DNA from: Frankia alni ACN14a
GTDB taxonomy: Bacteria; Actinomycetota; Actinomycetes; Frankiales; Frankiaceae
Assembly: GCF_000058485.1 (NCBI RefSeq)
Contig: NC_008278.1
Span: forward strand, 4,086,962 to 4,150,961
Length of the DNA: 64,000 nt
Reading direction: 5' to 3'
Under the pieces are notes generated by a model, which was given only the letters and a program-made list of their open reading frames with translations, had not been told where the DNA came from and did not search any database. A program made the position numbers and the translations under genes. Position 1 is the first letter of the stretch. Each line of letters starts with the position of its first letter. Below, piece by piece: positions 50,710 to 59,063 of the stretch.

Positions 50710-52752
50710 ATGGCCAGACGCGGTCGCGAGCGTGGAAGGAGCGGGCGGCGGCCTGCGGGCGACGAGGCGCTGCTCGCCGCCTTCGACGATCCCGGCGACG
50801 GGATGTTCACCCCGCTGGAACGGGCCGTGGTCACGGTGGCGCTGGATGCCCGCCGGCTCGGCCACGCGAGCGCCATCCCCGCCGCACTGCTCGCCGACGC
50901 CACCGCCGGGATGCCGCCCAGCCGGCTGCCCGGCGAGGACCCACGGTGGCTCCTCCCCGTGCTGCACGAGCTGTGCCACGGGGCCCGCACGCGCATCCCG
51001 GGCGGTTCGAGGGCGCTGGTCGAGGAGCGGGCGGGCGCCGGGCTCCCGGTGATCGGCTACCACCCGGCGGCCATCCTGGTCGAGCACGCCGGCCGAAGAC
51101 GCCGCTGTGTCGTCCCGGCGCAGCCCTTCTGGGACGCCGCGGCCCGCCATGCCCGTTCCCTCGACGACCTGCTCGGGCTCGCCGGCGCCGCCCGGGACCG
51201 GGGGCGGATCCGGATCGCCGTCGCGCTCTACCAGCGGGTCGCCGACGCCGGCGCACCGGGCGGCACGGCCGCTCTGCGGGAGCTGGGTGGTTTGCGGGAG
51301 CGGATCGGGGACCACCACGGCGCCGCCCGGGCCTACCAGCGCGCCGTCGACGTCGGCGACCGCTCGGCGCTGGCGGGGCTCGCCCGCGCGTTGGCGGCCG
51401 CCGGGGACGATGCCGGGGCCGCCCGCGCCTACCAGCAGGCCATCGACGCCGGCGACACCGACCAGGTGGGGTGGCTGGCACTGCTACGGGAGCGGACCGG
51501 CGACCACCACGGTGCCGAACAGCTCGCCCGCCAGGCCGGCGACGCCGGCCACCGGGGCGTGTGGGCGGCGCTGGCACGGCTGCGGGAACAGGCCGGCGAC
51601 AGGCAGGACGCGGAGCGGTTCGCCGGCGAGGCCCGCAGCCTCCGGCTGTGGCGTGACCTGGCCCGGGGCCGAATCCGGGCCGGCGACCACCAGGGCGCCG
51701 AACGCATCGCCCGTCAGGCTCTCGCGGCGGGCGCGGTCTTCGTACTGCGGGATGTGGCCCGCCGGCTCGAACGGGCCGACGACGTGCAGGCATCCCTGAG
51801 GCTCTACCGCCTTGCCGTCGACGCTGGTCACCGCACGATGCTGGCGGAGCTGGGCCAGGCACGCCACCGCGCCGGCGACGCGGCGGAAGCCGCCCTGGCC
51901 CACCGGCAGGCCACGACCGCCGCCACCACCACCGACACCACCGACACCACCGAGGCCGCCACCACCGACGCCGCCGACGCGGCGCTGTGGCGCGAGTCCC
52001 GCGCACGCGAACAGGAGGGTGATCATGACGGCGCAGCCCGTCTCGCTCGCCGGCTCGCCGACGCCGGGGACCACGGCATGCTCCGCGAGCTGGCCCGGGC
52101 CCGCGAGCGGGCCGGGGACCGCAGGCAGGCCGAGCGGCTCGCGCGCCACGCCGCCGACGCCGGCGACACCACCGCGCTGCGGGAGCTGGCCCTGACCCGG
52201 GAACGGGCGGGGGACCACGCCGGCGCGGTCCGGGTCTACCGGCGGGCCGCCGACGCCGGCGACACCGGTGCGTGGGGCGGGGTCGCTCGGATGTACGAAC
52301 GGGCCGGCGACCCGCAGGCGGCGGCCCGGGTGTACCGGCGGCTGGCGGACGCCGGCGACGCCGCCCTGCTGCGCGACGTCGCCTGGGCACGGGAGCGGGC
52401 CGGGGACCCGGACGGTGCCGCCTGGGCCTACCGGCAGCTCGCGTCCACCGGCGACACCGACCTGCTGCGCCGGCTGGGCCGTGCGCGGGAGCAGGTCCGC
52501 GACCTCGACCGGGCCGCGTGGGCCTACGAGCAGGTCGCCGACGCGGGCGACCCCACCGCGCTGCACGACCTGGCCCGCGTGCGCAGGCAGGCCGGCGACC
52601 CACCCGGGATGCGGCGGGCCTACCTGCGGGCCGTCGACGCCGGGGACACCGGCGCCCTGCGCCTGCTCACCGACGCGCTGGGCGCCGACGCGGGCCCGCT
52701 GCTGCGCTACGGCCTGGAGCCCGACGGCCAGGTGTCGCCGCCCTGGTGGTGA
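50710..52752 (+). CDS. TPR/Sel1-like repeat protein with 15 or so 32-residue units
   Basis: 680 residues. The N-terminal about 165 residues have no recognised domain. From about 170 to the end, 32-residue units of the form ALRELARARERAGD-xxxAxRxxRxAADAGDT repeat 14 to 16 times, each predicted as a helix pair; residue spacing (Leu, Ala-Arg, Gly-Asp, Ala, Ala-Asp-Ala-Gly-Asp) resembles Sel1/TPR solenoids. A Thr-rich linker (TTDTTDTT) splits the array after unit 7. Such solenoids bind proteins. It starts 58 bp after the carboxyltransferase gene and may be cotranscribed, but no functional link is known. Confidence 0.82.
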   Translation: MARRGRERGRSGRRPAGDEALLAAFDDPGDGMFTPLERAVVTVALDARRLGHASAIPAALLADATAGMPPSRLPGEDPRWLLPVLHELCHGARTRIPGGSRALVEERAGAGLPVIGYHPAAILVEHAGRRRRCVVPAQPFWDAAARHARSLDDLLGLAGAARDRGRIRIAVALYQRVADAGAPGGTAALRELGGLRERIGDHHGAARAYQRAVDVGDRSALAGLARALAAAGDDAGAARAYQQAIDAGDTDQVGWLALLRERTGDHHGAEQLARQAGDAGHRGVWAALARLREQAGDRQDAERFAGEARSLRLWRDLARGRIRAGDHQGAERIARQALAAGAVFVLRDVARRLERADDVQASLRLYRLAVDAGHRTMLAELGQARHRAGDAAEAALAHRQATTAATTTDTTDTTEAATTDAADAALWRESRAREQEGDHDGAARLARRLADAGDHGMLRELARARERAGDRRQAERLARHAADAGDTTALRELALTRERAGDHAGAVRVYRRAADAGDTGAWGGVARMYERAGDPQAAARVYRRLADAGDAALLRDVAWARERAGDPDGAAWAYRQLASTGDTDLLRRLGRAREQVRDLDRAAWAYEQVADAGDPTALHDLARVRRQAGDPPGMRRAYLRAVDAGDTGALRLLTDALGADAGPLLRYGLEPDGQVSPPWW

Positions 52753-52782
52753 GCGCCCCCGGGGTGAGCGGCTCGGGTGGCC

Positions 52783-53559
52783 TCAGGGCGTCGGCTGGGC
52801 GCCGCGCGCGGCGGCGAGGCCCGCCGTCACCGCCTCCACCACGGCGCCCTGCTGGTCGGACAGGTAGAAGTGGCCCCCGGGGAACACCTTCACCTCGAAC
52901 GGCCCGGTGGTGTGCCGGCGCCAGAGCTCGGCCTCGGCCTGCGTCACCCTCGGATCGGAATCCCCCACCATCGCGACGACGGCCGTGCTGATCACCGCGT
53001 CGTCCGGCGCGGAATACGTCTCGATCGCCTGATAGTCGGCCCGGGTCGGCGGCAGCACCATCTCGACGAGTTCCGGATCGGCGAGAACCCGCGGATCGGT
53101 CCCGCCGAGCTCACGCATCTCCCGGAGAAAACCCGCGTCGTCGCGGCGGTGGACGTCCTCGAACCGTGTGGTCGACGGGGCGCGGCGCCCGGAGGCGAAC
53201 AGCACGAACGGTGCCGGCCCGCCCGCCGCCGCCAGCCGGCGGATGACCTCGAAGCCGACGATCGCCCCCATGCTGTGCCCGAAGAAGGCCAGGGGCCGGT
53301 CGGTGAGCGGGGTGAGGACCTCGGCGATCCGGTCGGCGAGCGGCGCGATGGCCGTGTGCGCCGGCTCCGTCCGCCGGTCCTGCCGTCCCGGATACTGCAC
53401 CGCCTGGACCTCGGCGACCGACGACAACGCCTTCGAGATCGCCAGATAGGTGCTTGCCGCCCCGCCCGCGTGCGGGAAACACACCAGCCGCGGGGCGTCG
53501 GGCGGACCCGGATGAAACCGCCGCAGCCACCGGTCGACCTCAGCCGACACGGTCATCAC
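52783..53559 (-). CDS. Type II thioesterase (alpha/beta hydrolase)
   Basis: 258 residues (GTG 53559; ATG 53556 directly follows). LVCFPHAGGAASTYLAISKAL, VQAVQYPGRQDRR, FFGHSMGAIVGFEVIRRL with nucleophile Ser in GHSMG, VVAMVGDSDPRVT with the acid, and FPGGHFYL with the His are the standard GrsT/RifR type II thioesterase motifs. These enzymes remove wrong acyl groups from polyketide or non-ribosomal peptide carrier proteins. No synthase gene is in the window, so it is an orphan TEII or edits a synthase encoded elsewhere. An MFS exporter lies upstream on the same strand. Confidence 0.92.
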   Translation of the reverse strand: MMTVSAEVDRWLRRFHPGPPDAPRLVCFPHAGGAASTYLAISKALSSVAEVQAVQYPGRQDRRTEPAHTAIAPLADRIAEVLTPLTDRPLAFFGHSMGAIVGFEVIRRLAAAGGPAPFVLFASGRRAPSTTRFEDVHRRDDAGFLREMRELGGTDPRVLADPELVEMVLPPTRADYQAIETYSAPDDAVISTAVVAMVGDSDPRVTQAEAELWRRHTTGPFEVKVFPGGHFYLSDQQGAVVEAVTAGLAAARGAQPTP

Positions 53560-53918
53560 CGCATGCCATTCCCCGGTGCCGCATGACAGATCTGCGACGC
53601 GATTGTTTCACCCCGACCAAGGGAGCTGCCATGTTTTCACCGTATACTGCGTGCGCCCGCCGGCGGGGCGGGCTGAGTGTTTGAGCACACCGTCCGTGGG
53701 ATTGTCGACATCGGCGATTCGGCGCCACTGTGAACGCCGCGACGGCGCCGGCGACGAGATCGTCGCGCGGGGTCTTTCCCTCGCCTGCGACATTCTTCCC
53801 GCACGTCCTCGATCGAACGCTCCTGGCGGTGGCGGGCGACGGCGGCACCGAGGCTCGCCGATCGGCTGAGATCAGCGCCGTCGCCCCCAGGTCCCGGCCA
53901 GGCGACTGACCGGCGCGG
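53560..53918. other. Intergenic region
   Basis: About 360 bp between two minus-strand genes. Holds a 7-bp stem gcccgcc/ggcgggc (53655-53661 with 53667-53673) and AT-rich DNA at 53600-53650 (gttttcaccgtatactg), a plausible promoter zone for the thioesterase. No gene supported. Confidence 0.45.
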
Positions 53919-55280
53919 TCAGGAACCGCCGACGGCCGGTTGGACCGGAGGCTGCTCGGCCGCCTCCCGCGGCGACGCTGCGGAAGGCGGCACAGCGGGA
54001 GGCGACGCAGCCAGGGGCGACGCGGCGGACGCGGAGGCCCATCCGCGGTTGGCCGCCCAGGCGGCGACCGCGGCAGCGGCGGAGGCGAGGCCGCCGACGT
54101 AGAAGCCGGCGCGGGCGCTGTGGTGCTCGGCGAGCCAGCCGACTCCCAGGCTGCCCAGCGGCGTCGTCCCCTGCAGGATGAGGCTGTAGAGGGCCATCAC
54201 CCGGCCCCGGTAGCTCGGGTCGCTGCCGAGCTGGATGCGGTGGTTGGCCGCCTGGGCGAAGTAGAGGCTCGCGAAGCCGGTCAACGCCAGCAGGCCGATC
54301 GCCGCCGGGTAGGTCGGCGAGGCGCCCGTCGCCGCCTCCAGCAGGCCGAACGCGAACGCCGAGACGATCACCATCATGGCCGACGGACGGCTGCGGCGGC
54401 CGGTTGTGAGCAGCGCGGCGAGCAGCGAACCGGCGGCCAGCCCGGTGGTGAGCAGGCCGAAGGCGGCGGCGTCGGCGTGGAAGACGGTGCGCGCCAGCAG
54501 CGGCACGGTGAGCTGGAAGTTCATCCCGACCAACCCGACGGTGGCCACCAGGCCCAGCACGACGACCAGGTCGGCGCGGCCGAGCACGTAGCGCAGCCCG
54601 TCGACGATGCGGGGGGCGACCGCGGGGCGAGCGTGGCGGTGGATCTCCGCCGGGCGCATCAGGCGCAGGCCGGCGACGGTCGCCAGGTAGCTTCCGGCGT
54701 TGATCGCCATCGCCGGGCCGGAGCCGAAACCGGCGATGAGCGGGCCCGCGGCGGCCGGGCCGACGACCCGGGCGATGTTGAAGTAGCCGGCGCTGAGAGC
54801 GGAGGCGTTGGGCAACAGCTCGGGGCCGACCAGTTCGCTGACGAACGCCATCCGGGTCGGCGTCTCGATGGCGTTGACCAGGCCGATCGCCAGCGCGAAC
54901 GCGCAGATGTGCCACAGCCGCGCCGAGCCGGTGAACACGAGCAGCGACAGCGCCAGGGCGAGCAGGCCGGCGACCAGGTTCGCGCCGGTGAGCAGCAGGC
55001 GTTTGTCGTGCCGGTCGGCGAGCCGGCCGCCGTAGAGGGTGAGCAGCAGCATCGGGGTGAACTGCAGCGCCGTCACGAGGCCGAGCGCCGTCCCCGGATG
55101 GTCGCTCAACGACAGCACCAGCCAGTCCTGAGCGGTGAACATCATCCAGGTGCCGGTGACGGACAGCACCTGCCCGGCGGCGAAGAGCCGGAAGTTGTAC
55201 ACCCGCAGCGACCGGAAGACGCCGTCGATGATCCACTCCTCGCTCGCCGTCGCAGCTCCAGCACCACCGCGCCCCACCAT
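53919..55280 (-). CDS. MFS exporter (EntS-like)
   Basis: 453 residues from ATG 55280; an upstream in-frame start at 55409 would run through a palindromic repeat and is unlikely. About 12 membrane segments. FRSLRVYNFRLFAAGQVLSVTGTWMMFTAQDWLVLSLSDHPGTALGLVTALQFTPMLLLTLYGGRLADRHDKRLLL is typical of the MFS_3/EntS-type exporters, including motif A (GGRLADRHDKR). Members export siderophores or macrolides. The thioesterase gene lies downstream on the same strand, so a natural product link is possible. The C-terminal 45 residues are Ala/Pro/Ser repeats. Confidence 0.9.
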   Translation of the reverse strand: MVGRGGAGAATASEEWIIDGVFRSLRVYNFRLFAAGQVLSVTGTWMMFTAQDWLVLSLSDHPGTALGLVTALQFTPMLLLTLYGGRLADRHDKRLLLTGANLVAGLLALALSLLVFTGSARLWHICAFALAIGLVNAIETPTRMAFVSELVGPELLPNASALSAGYFNIARVVGPAAAGPLIAGFGSGPAMAINAGSYLATVAGLRLMRPAEIHRHARPAVAPRIVDGLRYVLGRADLVVVLGLVATVGLVGMNFQLTVPLLARTVFHADAAAFGLLTTGLAAGSLLAALLTTGRRSRPSAMMVIVSAFAFGLLEAATGASPTYPAAIGLLALTGFASLYFAQAANHRIQLGSDPSYRGRVMALYSLILQGTTPLGSLGVGWLAEHHSARAGFYVGGLASAAAAVAAWAANRGWASASAASPLAASPPAVPPSAASPREAAEQPPVQPAVGGS

Positions 55281-55356
55281 CGTCGCGAACTGTGGCGCGC
55301 GGCGCGCCCGATTCCCCGGTGCGGGCGGCCTTGGCGCCGGGGCGCGCCGGTACGCG

Positions 55357-55416
55357 CATTGCGGTGCCTTGTGCGCGCGGTTCGCGGGGCCAGACCGTGC
55401 AGCACGCACCGCAATC
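55357..55416. repeat. Dispersed palindromic repeat, copy B
   Basis: Arms attgcggtgc (55358-55367) and gcaccgcaat (55406-55415) with internal gtgcgcgcg and agaccgtgc. It matches copy A at 26177-26231 in arms, loop words and spacing. Confidence 0.8.
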
Positions 55417-55701
55417 AGGCCCTGCCCTTGCTTTGAGCGGCTTCGCAGCGGGGGCTGGTGGGACTATCGCCAGCCAGTCTCCACACTGTGCGTGATCGGG
55501 GGGATACGAAAATACTTCAACTCGAACCCAACGCTAATGATCTTGGTGTTCCGCGGAACCGCGCCGCGCCGCCGGACGAGCGAGCCCGCCGTCCGCGACG
55601 ACCCTGACGTCCATCATCACGCTGTGTCCCCGCGTCCACGTTTCGACAGGTCCGGATCACGCGGCGCAGACGAGCCGTCGGCACACAGTCGGATACGCGG
55701 C
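55417..55701. other. Intergenic region upstream of the EntS-like exporter
   Basis: No gene supported. AT-rich DNA at 55495-55540 (acgaaaatacttcaactcg) precedes the dispersed repeat at 55538-55565. Confidence 0.5.
55538..55565 (+). repeat. Dispersed repeat, copy 3 (GTGTTCCGCGGAACCGCGCC)
   Basis: tgatcttggtgttccgcgg then aaccgcgcc, nearly identical to 30697-30723 and to the minus strand of 15042-15069. Confidence 0.65.
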
Positions 55702-57138
55702 CTACAGGGCGCGGCCGGGGTTGAGGATGCCGGTGGGGTCGAAGACCCGGCGCACCTGGCGTTGCAGGTCGTGGCTGCGGCTGCCGAGTTCGCTGGCCAG
55801 CCAGCGCCGTTTGAGCACCCCGACGCCGTGTTCGCCGGTGACCGTGCCGCCGAGCTCCAGCGCGAGGGCGAAGATCTGCTCGGCGGCCGCCCACGCCCGG
55901 GGCGGGATCTCCGGCTCGGCCGGGTCGACGACGATGATCGGGTGCAGGTTGCCGTCGGCGGCGTGCGCCAGGGTGAAGATCTCCACCCCGGTGGCGGCGC
56001 CGATCTCGGTGACGCGGGCGGCGGCCTGCGCCAGCCGCCCGCGCGGCACGGCGATGTCCTCGATGAGCACCCGCCCGAGCCGTTCCAGGGCGGGCAGGGC
56101 GGCGCGGCGGGCGGCGAGCAGCGTCTCGGCGGTCGCCGCGTCGGCGGAGCGGCGCACCAGCCTGGCCCGGGTAGCGAGGACCGCCTCGGCGGCGTCGGCC
56201 TCCTCGGCGGCGCCGGACCCGTCGGTCTGGACGAGCAGGAACACCTCCCCGTGGGTCGCCAGGTCGCTGCCGGTGGCGGCGTCGACGGCCCGCACGGTGC
56301 GGGCGTCGAGCAGCTCGGCGACGGCGGGGACGATCCCGGCGGCACCCAGCGCGGTGACCGCGTCGACGGCGGCGGCGACGGTGTCGAAGAACGCGGCGAG
56401 GGTGACGGTGGCCCGCGGCAGCGGGCGCAGCCGCACGGTCGCGCCGACGACGACGCCGAGGGTGCCCTCGGAGCCGACGAACAGGCCGGTCAGGTCGTAG
56501 CCGGCGACGCCCTTGACGGTGCGCCGCCCGGTGCTGATCAGCTCGCCGTCGGCGAGGACGACGTCGAGGCCCAGCACCGACTCGCGGGTCACGCCGTACT
56601 TGGCGCAGCGCAGCCCGCCGGCGTTGGTGGCGATGTTCCCGCCGATCGTGGAGATCGCCGCGCTCGCCGGGTCCGGCGCGTAGCACAGGCCGGCCTCGCG
56701 GGCGGCGGCGTCGAGATCGGCGGTGACCACGCCCGGTTCGACGACGGCGACGGCGTCGTCGACGGACAGCTCGCGGATGCGGTTCATCCCGGCCAGGTCC
56801 AGCACGACGCCACCCGGCACGGCCGCGGCGCCCCCGGCGAGGCCCGTGCCGGCGCCGCGCACCGTCACCGGCACCCCGCGGGCGACGGCGACCCGCAGCA
56901 CCGCCTGCACGTCGGCGACCTCGCGGGCGAACGCCACCCCGAGCGGGCGGCCGTCGGGGATCCAGCCCGAGCGGTCGAGGCGGTGCGCGTCGACGACCGC
57001 CGGGTCCGTGCTCCACCGGCCGACGGGCAGCGCGACGGCGAAGGCGTCCGCGCGGATCACGTCCGCGTCCACCGGCCCGGCGGCGCGGGCCCGCGGCGCG
57101 ATCCCGGCCGCGGACGGGCGGGGCGGGGTGGCGGTCAC
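55702..57138 (-). CDS. FAD-linked 2-hydroxyacid dehydrogenase (GlcD/D-lactate dehydrogenase family)
   Basis: 478 residues from GTG 57138. The FAD-binding half of the PCMH/VAO fold is marked by VPVTVRGAGTGLAGGAAAVPGGVVLDLAGMNRI and ISTIGGNIATNAGGLRCAKYGVTRESVLGLDVVLADG; the C-terminal half has TGEHGVGVLKRRWL, the histidine motif of GlcD and D-lactate dehydrogenases. It oxidises 2-hydroxy acids to 2-oxo acids with a non-oxygen acceptor. No signal or membrane segment. It is the last gene of the peptide-importer operon and overlaps the upstream fusion gene by 4 bp (GTGA). Confidence 0.92.
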   Translation of the reverse strand: MTATPPRPSAAGIAPRARAAGPVDADVIRADAFAVALPVGRWSTDPAVVDAHRLDRSGWIPDGRPLGVAFAREVADVQAVLRVAVARGVPVTVRGAGTGLAGGAAAVPGGVVLDLAGMNRIRELSVDDAVAVVEPGVVTADLDAAAREAGLCYAPDPASAAISTIGGNIATNAGGLRCAKYGVTRESVLGLDVVLADGELISTGRRTVKGVAGYDLTGLFVGSEGTLGVVVGATVRLRPLPRATVTLAAFFDTVAAAVDAVTALGAAGIVPAVAELLDARTVRAVDAATGSDLATHGEVFLLVQTDGSGAAEEADAAEAVLATRARLVRRSADAATAETLLAARRAALPALERLGRVLIEDIAVPRGRLAQAAARVTEIGAATGVEIFTLAHAADGNLHPIIVVDPAEPEIPPRAWAAAEQIFALALELGGTVTGEHGVGVLKRRWLASELGSRSHDLQRQVRRVFDPTGILNPGRAL

Positions 57139-59063
57139 CGCGGACCGGTGGCGACCGGCCGGGCGGGGTCGGACGACCACGCCGACCAGGAACCCGGGAA
57201 CAGTGCCGCGTCGAACCCGGCGACGGCGAGGGCGGCGATCTCATGCGAGGCCGTGACCCCCGACCCGCAGTACACCCCGATCGGCGCCTGGGCGTCGCCG
57301 CCGCCGCCGGCCGAGGCGCCGAGGGCGAGGAAGCGGGCGCGCAGCTCCGCGGCGGGCAGGAACCGGCCGGCGGCGTCGAGGTTGTCCCCCGTCGACGCGC
57401 TGACCGCCCCCGGGATGTGGCCGGCCCGCGGGTCGACCGGCTCCACCTCGCCGCGGTAGCGCTCGGGCGCGCGGGCGTCGAGCAGGATCCCCTCGCGGGC
57501 CACCGCGGCAGCGGTGTCGGCGTCGAGGACGGGCAGGTGCCCGGCTTCGAGCACGATGTCCCCGGGCAACGGGATGATCTCGCCGGTCTCGATCGGCAGG
57601 CCGGCGTCGCGCCAGGCGCCGAGCGCCCCGTCGAGGATGCGCACGTCGGCGACGCCGGCCCAGCGCAGCAGCCACCACGCCCGGGCGGCGGACAGCCCGC
57701 CGTTGTCGTCGTAGACGACGACCGGGCGCCCGGCGGTCAGCCCCCAGGAGCGGGCGGCCCGCTGCAGGTCGGCGAGCGCGGGCAGCGGGTGGCGTCCGGC
57801 GGTGCCGCCGGGGGCGGCGGCGAGCTCGGTGTCGAGGTCGACGTAGACGGCACCCGGCAGGTGACCCTCGCGGTAGTGGTCGTGGCCGTGCGGGTCGCCG
57901 AGCGCCCAGCGGACGTCGAGCAGCAGCGGCGCCAGCGCCGAGCCCAGCTCGTCGTGCAGCGCCTTGGCATCGACGAGCACCTCGCCGCCGGGCTGCCGAC
58001 CGCCGGGCTGGCGGGCCGCCGCGGAGCCGCGCGTTCCCCGGCCCGAGGCGAGCAACTCGGCGAGGTCGGCGTCGCCGAGGCCGCCCGGCGGGGTACCGAG
58101 ACGGGCGGCGACGGCGATGCGCCGCTGCACGCCCGCGTTCACCGGGGCGGTCAGGCCGTGCAGCCGGGCCAGCAGGACGATCTCCCCGTTGAGGAAGTCC
58201 GACTCGACCGAGCCGCCGCGGGCCAGGCTCTGCCAGGTGGAGCTGCCCTGGCGCGGGAAGCCGGGGATGTCGTGGATGGCGAGCTGGGTGTGGTCGAACC
58301 CGCCGTCCTGGCGCAGGTCGGCGATGTCGATGCCGGCGGCGTCGAACGCCCGGCGGGCCTCGGCGACGAGCTCGGCGGAGGCGGCGTCGCGCCGGGGGCT
58401 CGGCGGGTAGAGCGCGTCGAGGTTGTAGGCGAGGTTGCCCAGCAGCTTGCCGGCCTTCCAGCGGCCGATGTCGTCGACGATCCGCACGGCGCTCGCCCCG
58501 CGGCGCAGGTCGGCGGCGATCGCCTCGACGACCGGGTCGCCGACACCGCCGCCGGGCGCGCGGCCCAGCAGGAACCCGGCGACCAGCGGCGCCGCCGGGG
58601 AGATCACCTCGCCCGGGCGCAGGTGCGACGACGGGCTGAGCACCATCGCGTCGATGACGACGGCGAAGCGGCGCAGCGCGGTGCGGGCGTTCTCGATGCC
58701 GTTCTGCAGCAGCACGACGGGCAGCGACTCGGCGGCCGTGCTGCGCCCGCCGTCGACCGGCTGCCAGGCCCAGGCGGCGAGCAGGGCCTCGGAGTCCTGC
58801 GACTTGGTGGCGAGCACGAGGACGTCGCCGGAGCGCAGCTCCACCTCGTCCGGCCCGCCGGCGACCGCCAGGTCCACCCGCCGTTCGTCGGCCGGGCCGC
58901 CCTCGGTGGCCGGGGGGCGGATGTAGCGCAGCCCGCCGGCACGCAGCGCGGCGAGGTTGGCGCCCCGCGCGACGACGACGACGTCGATGCCGGCGAGGTT
59001 CAGCTCCGCGGCGATGGTCGCGCCGACCGCGCCGGCTCCGATGACAACGTACCGGCGGCTCAT
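57135..59063 (-). CDS. Ketopantoate-reductase-like/mercaptopyruvate-sulfurtransferase-like fusion
   Basis: 642 residues. Part 1 (about 1-345) is a PanE/ApbA-type 2-oxoacid reductase: Rossmann loop VIGAGAVGATIAAEL, ATKSQD and QNGIEN with the active-site region WKAGKLLGNLAYNLDAL. Part 2 (about 365-640) is a two-domain rhodanese: LLLDVRWALGDPHGHDHYREGHLPGAVYVDLD, then ILLDARAPERYRGEVEPVD, and active loop CGSGVTAS. CGSGVT is the mercaptopyruvate sulfurtransferase spelling, whereas thiosulfate rhodaneses have CRKGVT. The fusion lies between the importer ATPase (ATGA overlap) and the FAD dehydrogenase (GTGA overlap). Confidence 0.88.
   Translation of the reverse strand: MSRRYVVIGAGAVGATIAAELNLAGIDVVVVARGANLAALRAGGLRYIRPPATEGGPADERRVDLAVAGGPDEVELRSGDVLVLATKSQDSEALLAAWAWQPVDGGRSTAAESLPVVLLQNGIENARTALRRFAVVIDAMVLSPSSHLRPGEVISPAAPLVAGFLLGRAPGGGVGDPVVEAIAADLRRGASAVRIVDDIGRWKAGKLLGNLAYNLDALYPPSPRRDAASAELVAEARRAFDAAGIDIADLRQDGGFDHTQLAIHDIPGFPRQGSSTWQSLARGGSVESDFLNGEIVLLARLHGLTAPVNAGVQRRIAVAARLGTPPGGLGDADLAELLASGRGTRGSAAARQPGGRQPGGEVLVDAKALHDELGSALAPLLLDVRWALGDPHGHDHYREGHLPGAVYVDLDTELAAAPGGTAGRHPLPALADLQRAARSWGLTAGRPVVVYDDNGGLSAARAWWLLRWAGVADVRILDGALGAWRDAGLPIETGEIIPLPGDIVLEAGHLPVLDADTAAAVAREGILLDARAPERYRGEVEPVDPRAGHIPGAVSASTGDNLDAAGRFLPAAELRARFLALGASAGGGGDAQAPIGVYCGSGVTASHEIAALAVAGFDAALFPGSWSAWSSDPARPVATGPR

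Noticed and set aside
52783-55280. Thioesterase plus exporter considered as part of a natural-product gene cluster
   Set aside because: No polyketide or peptide synthase, carrier protein or tailoring gene is adjacent within the window; only the two genes hint at it.
53919-55409. Longer start (55409) for the EntS-like exporter
   Set aside because: The extra 43 residues are encoded by the dispersed palindromic repeat and are Arg/Pro/Ala-rich; ATG 55280 is the more plausible start, though its ribosome site is weak.
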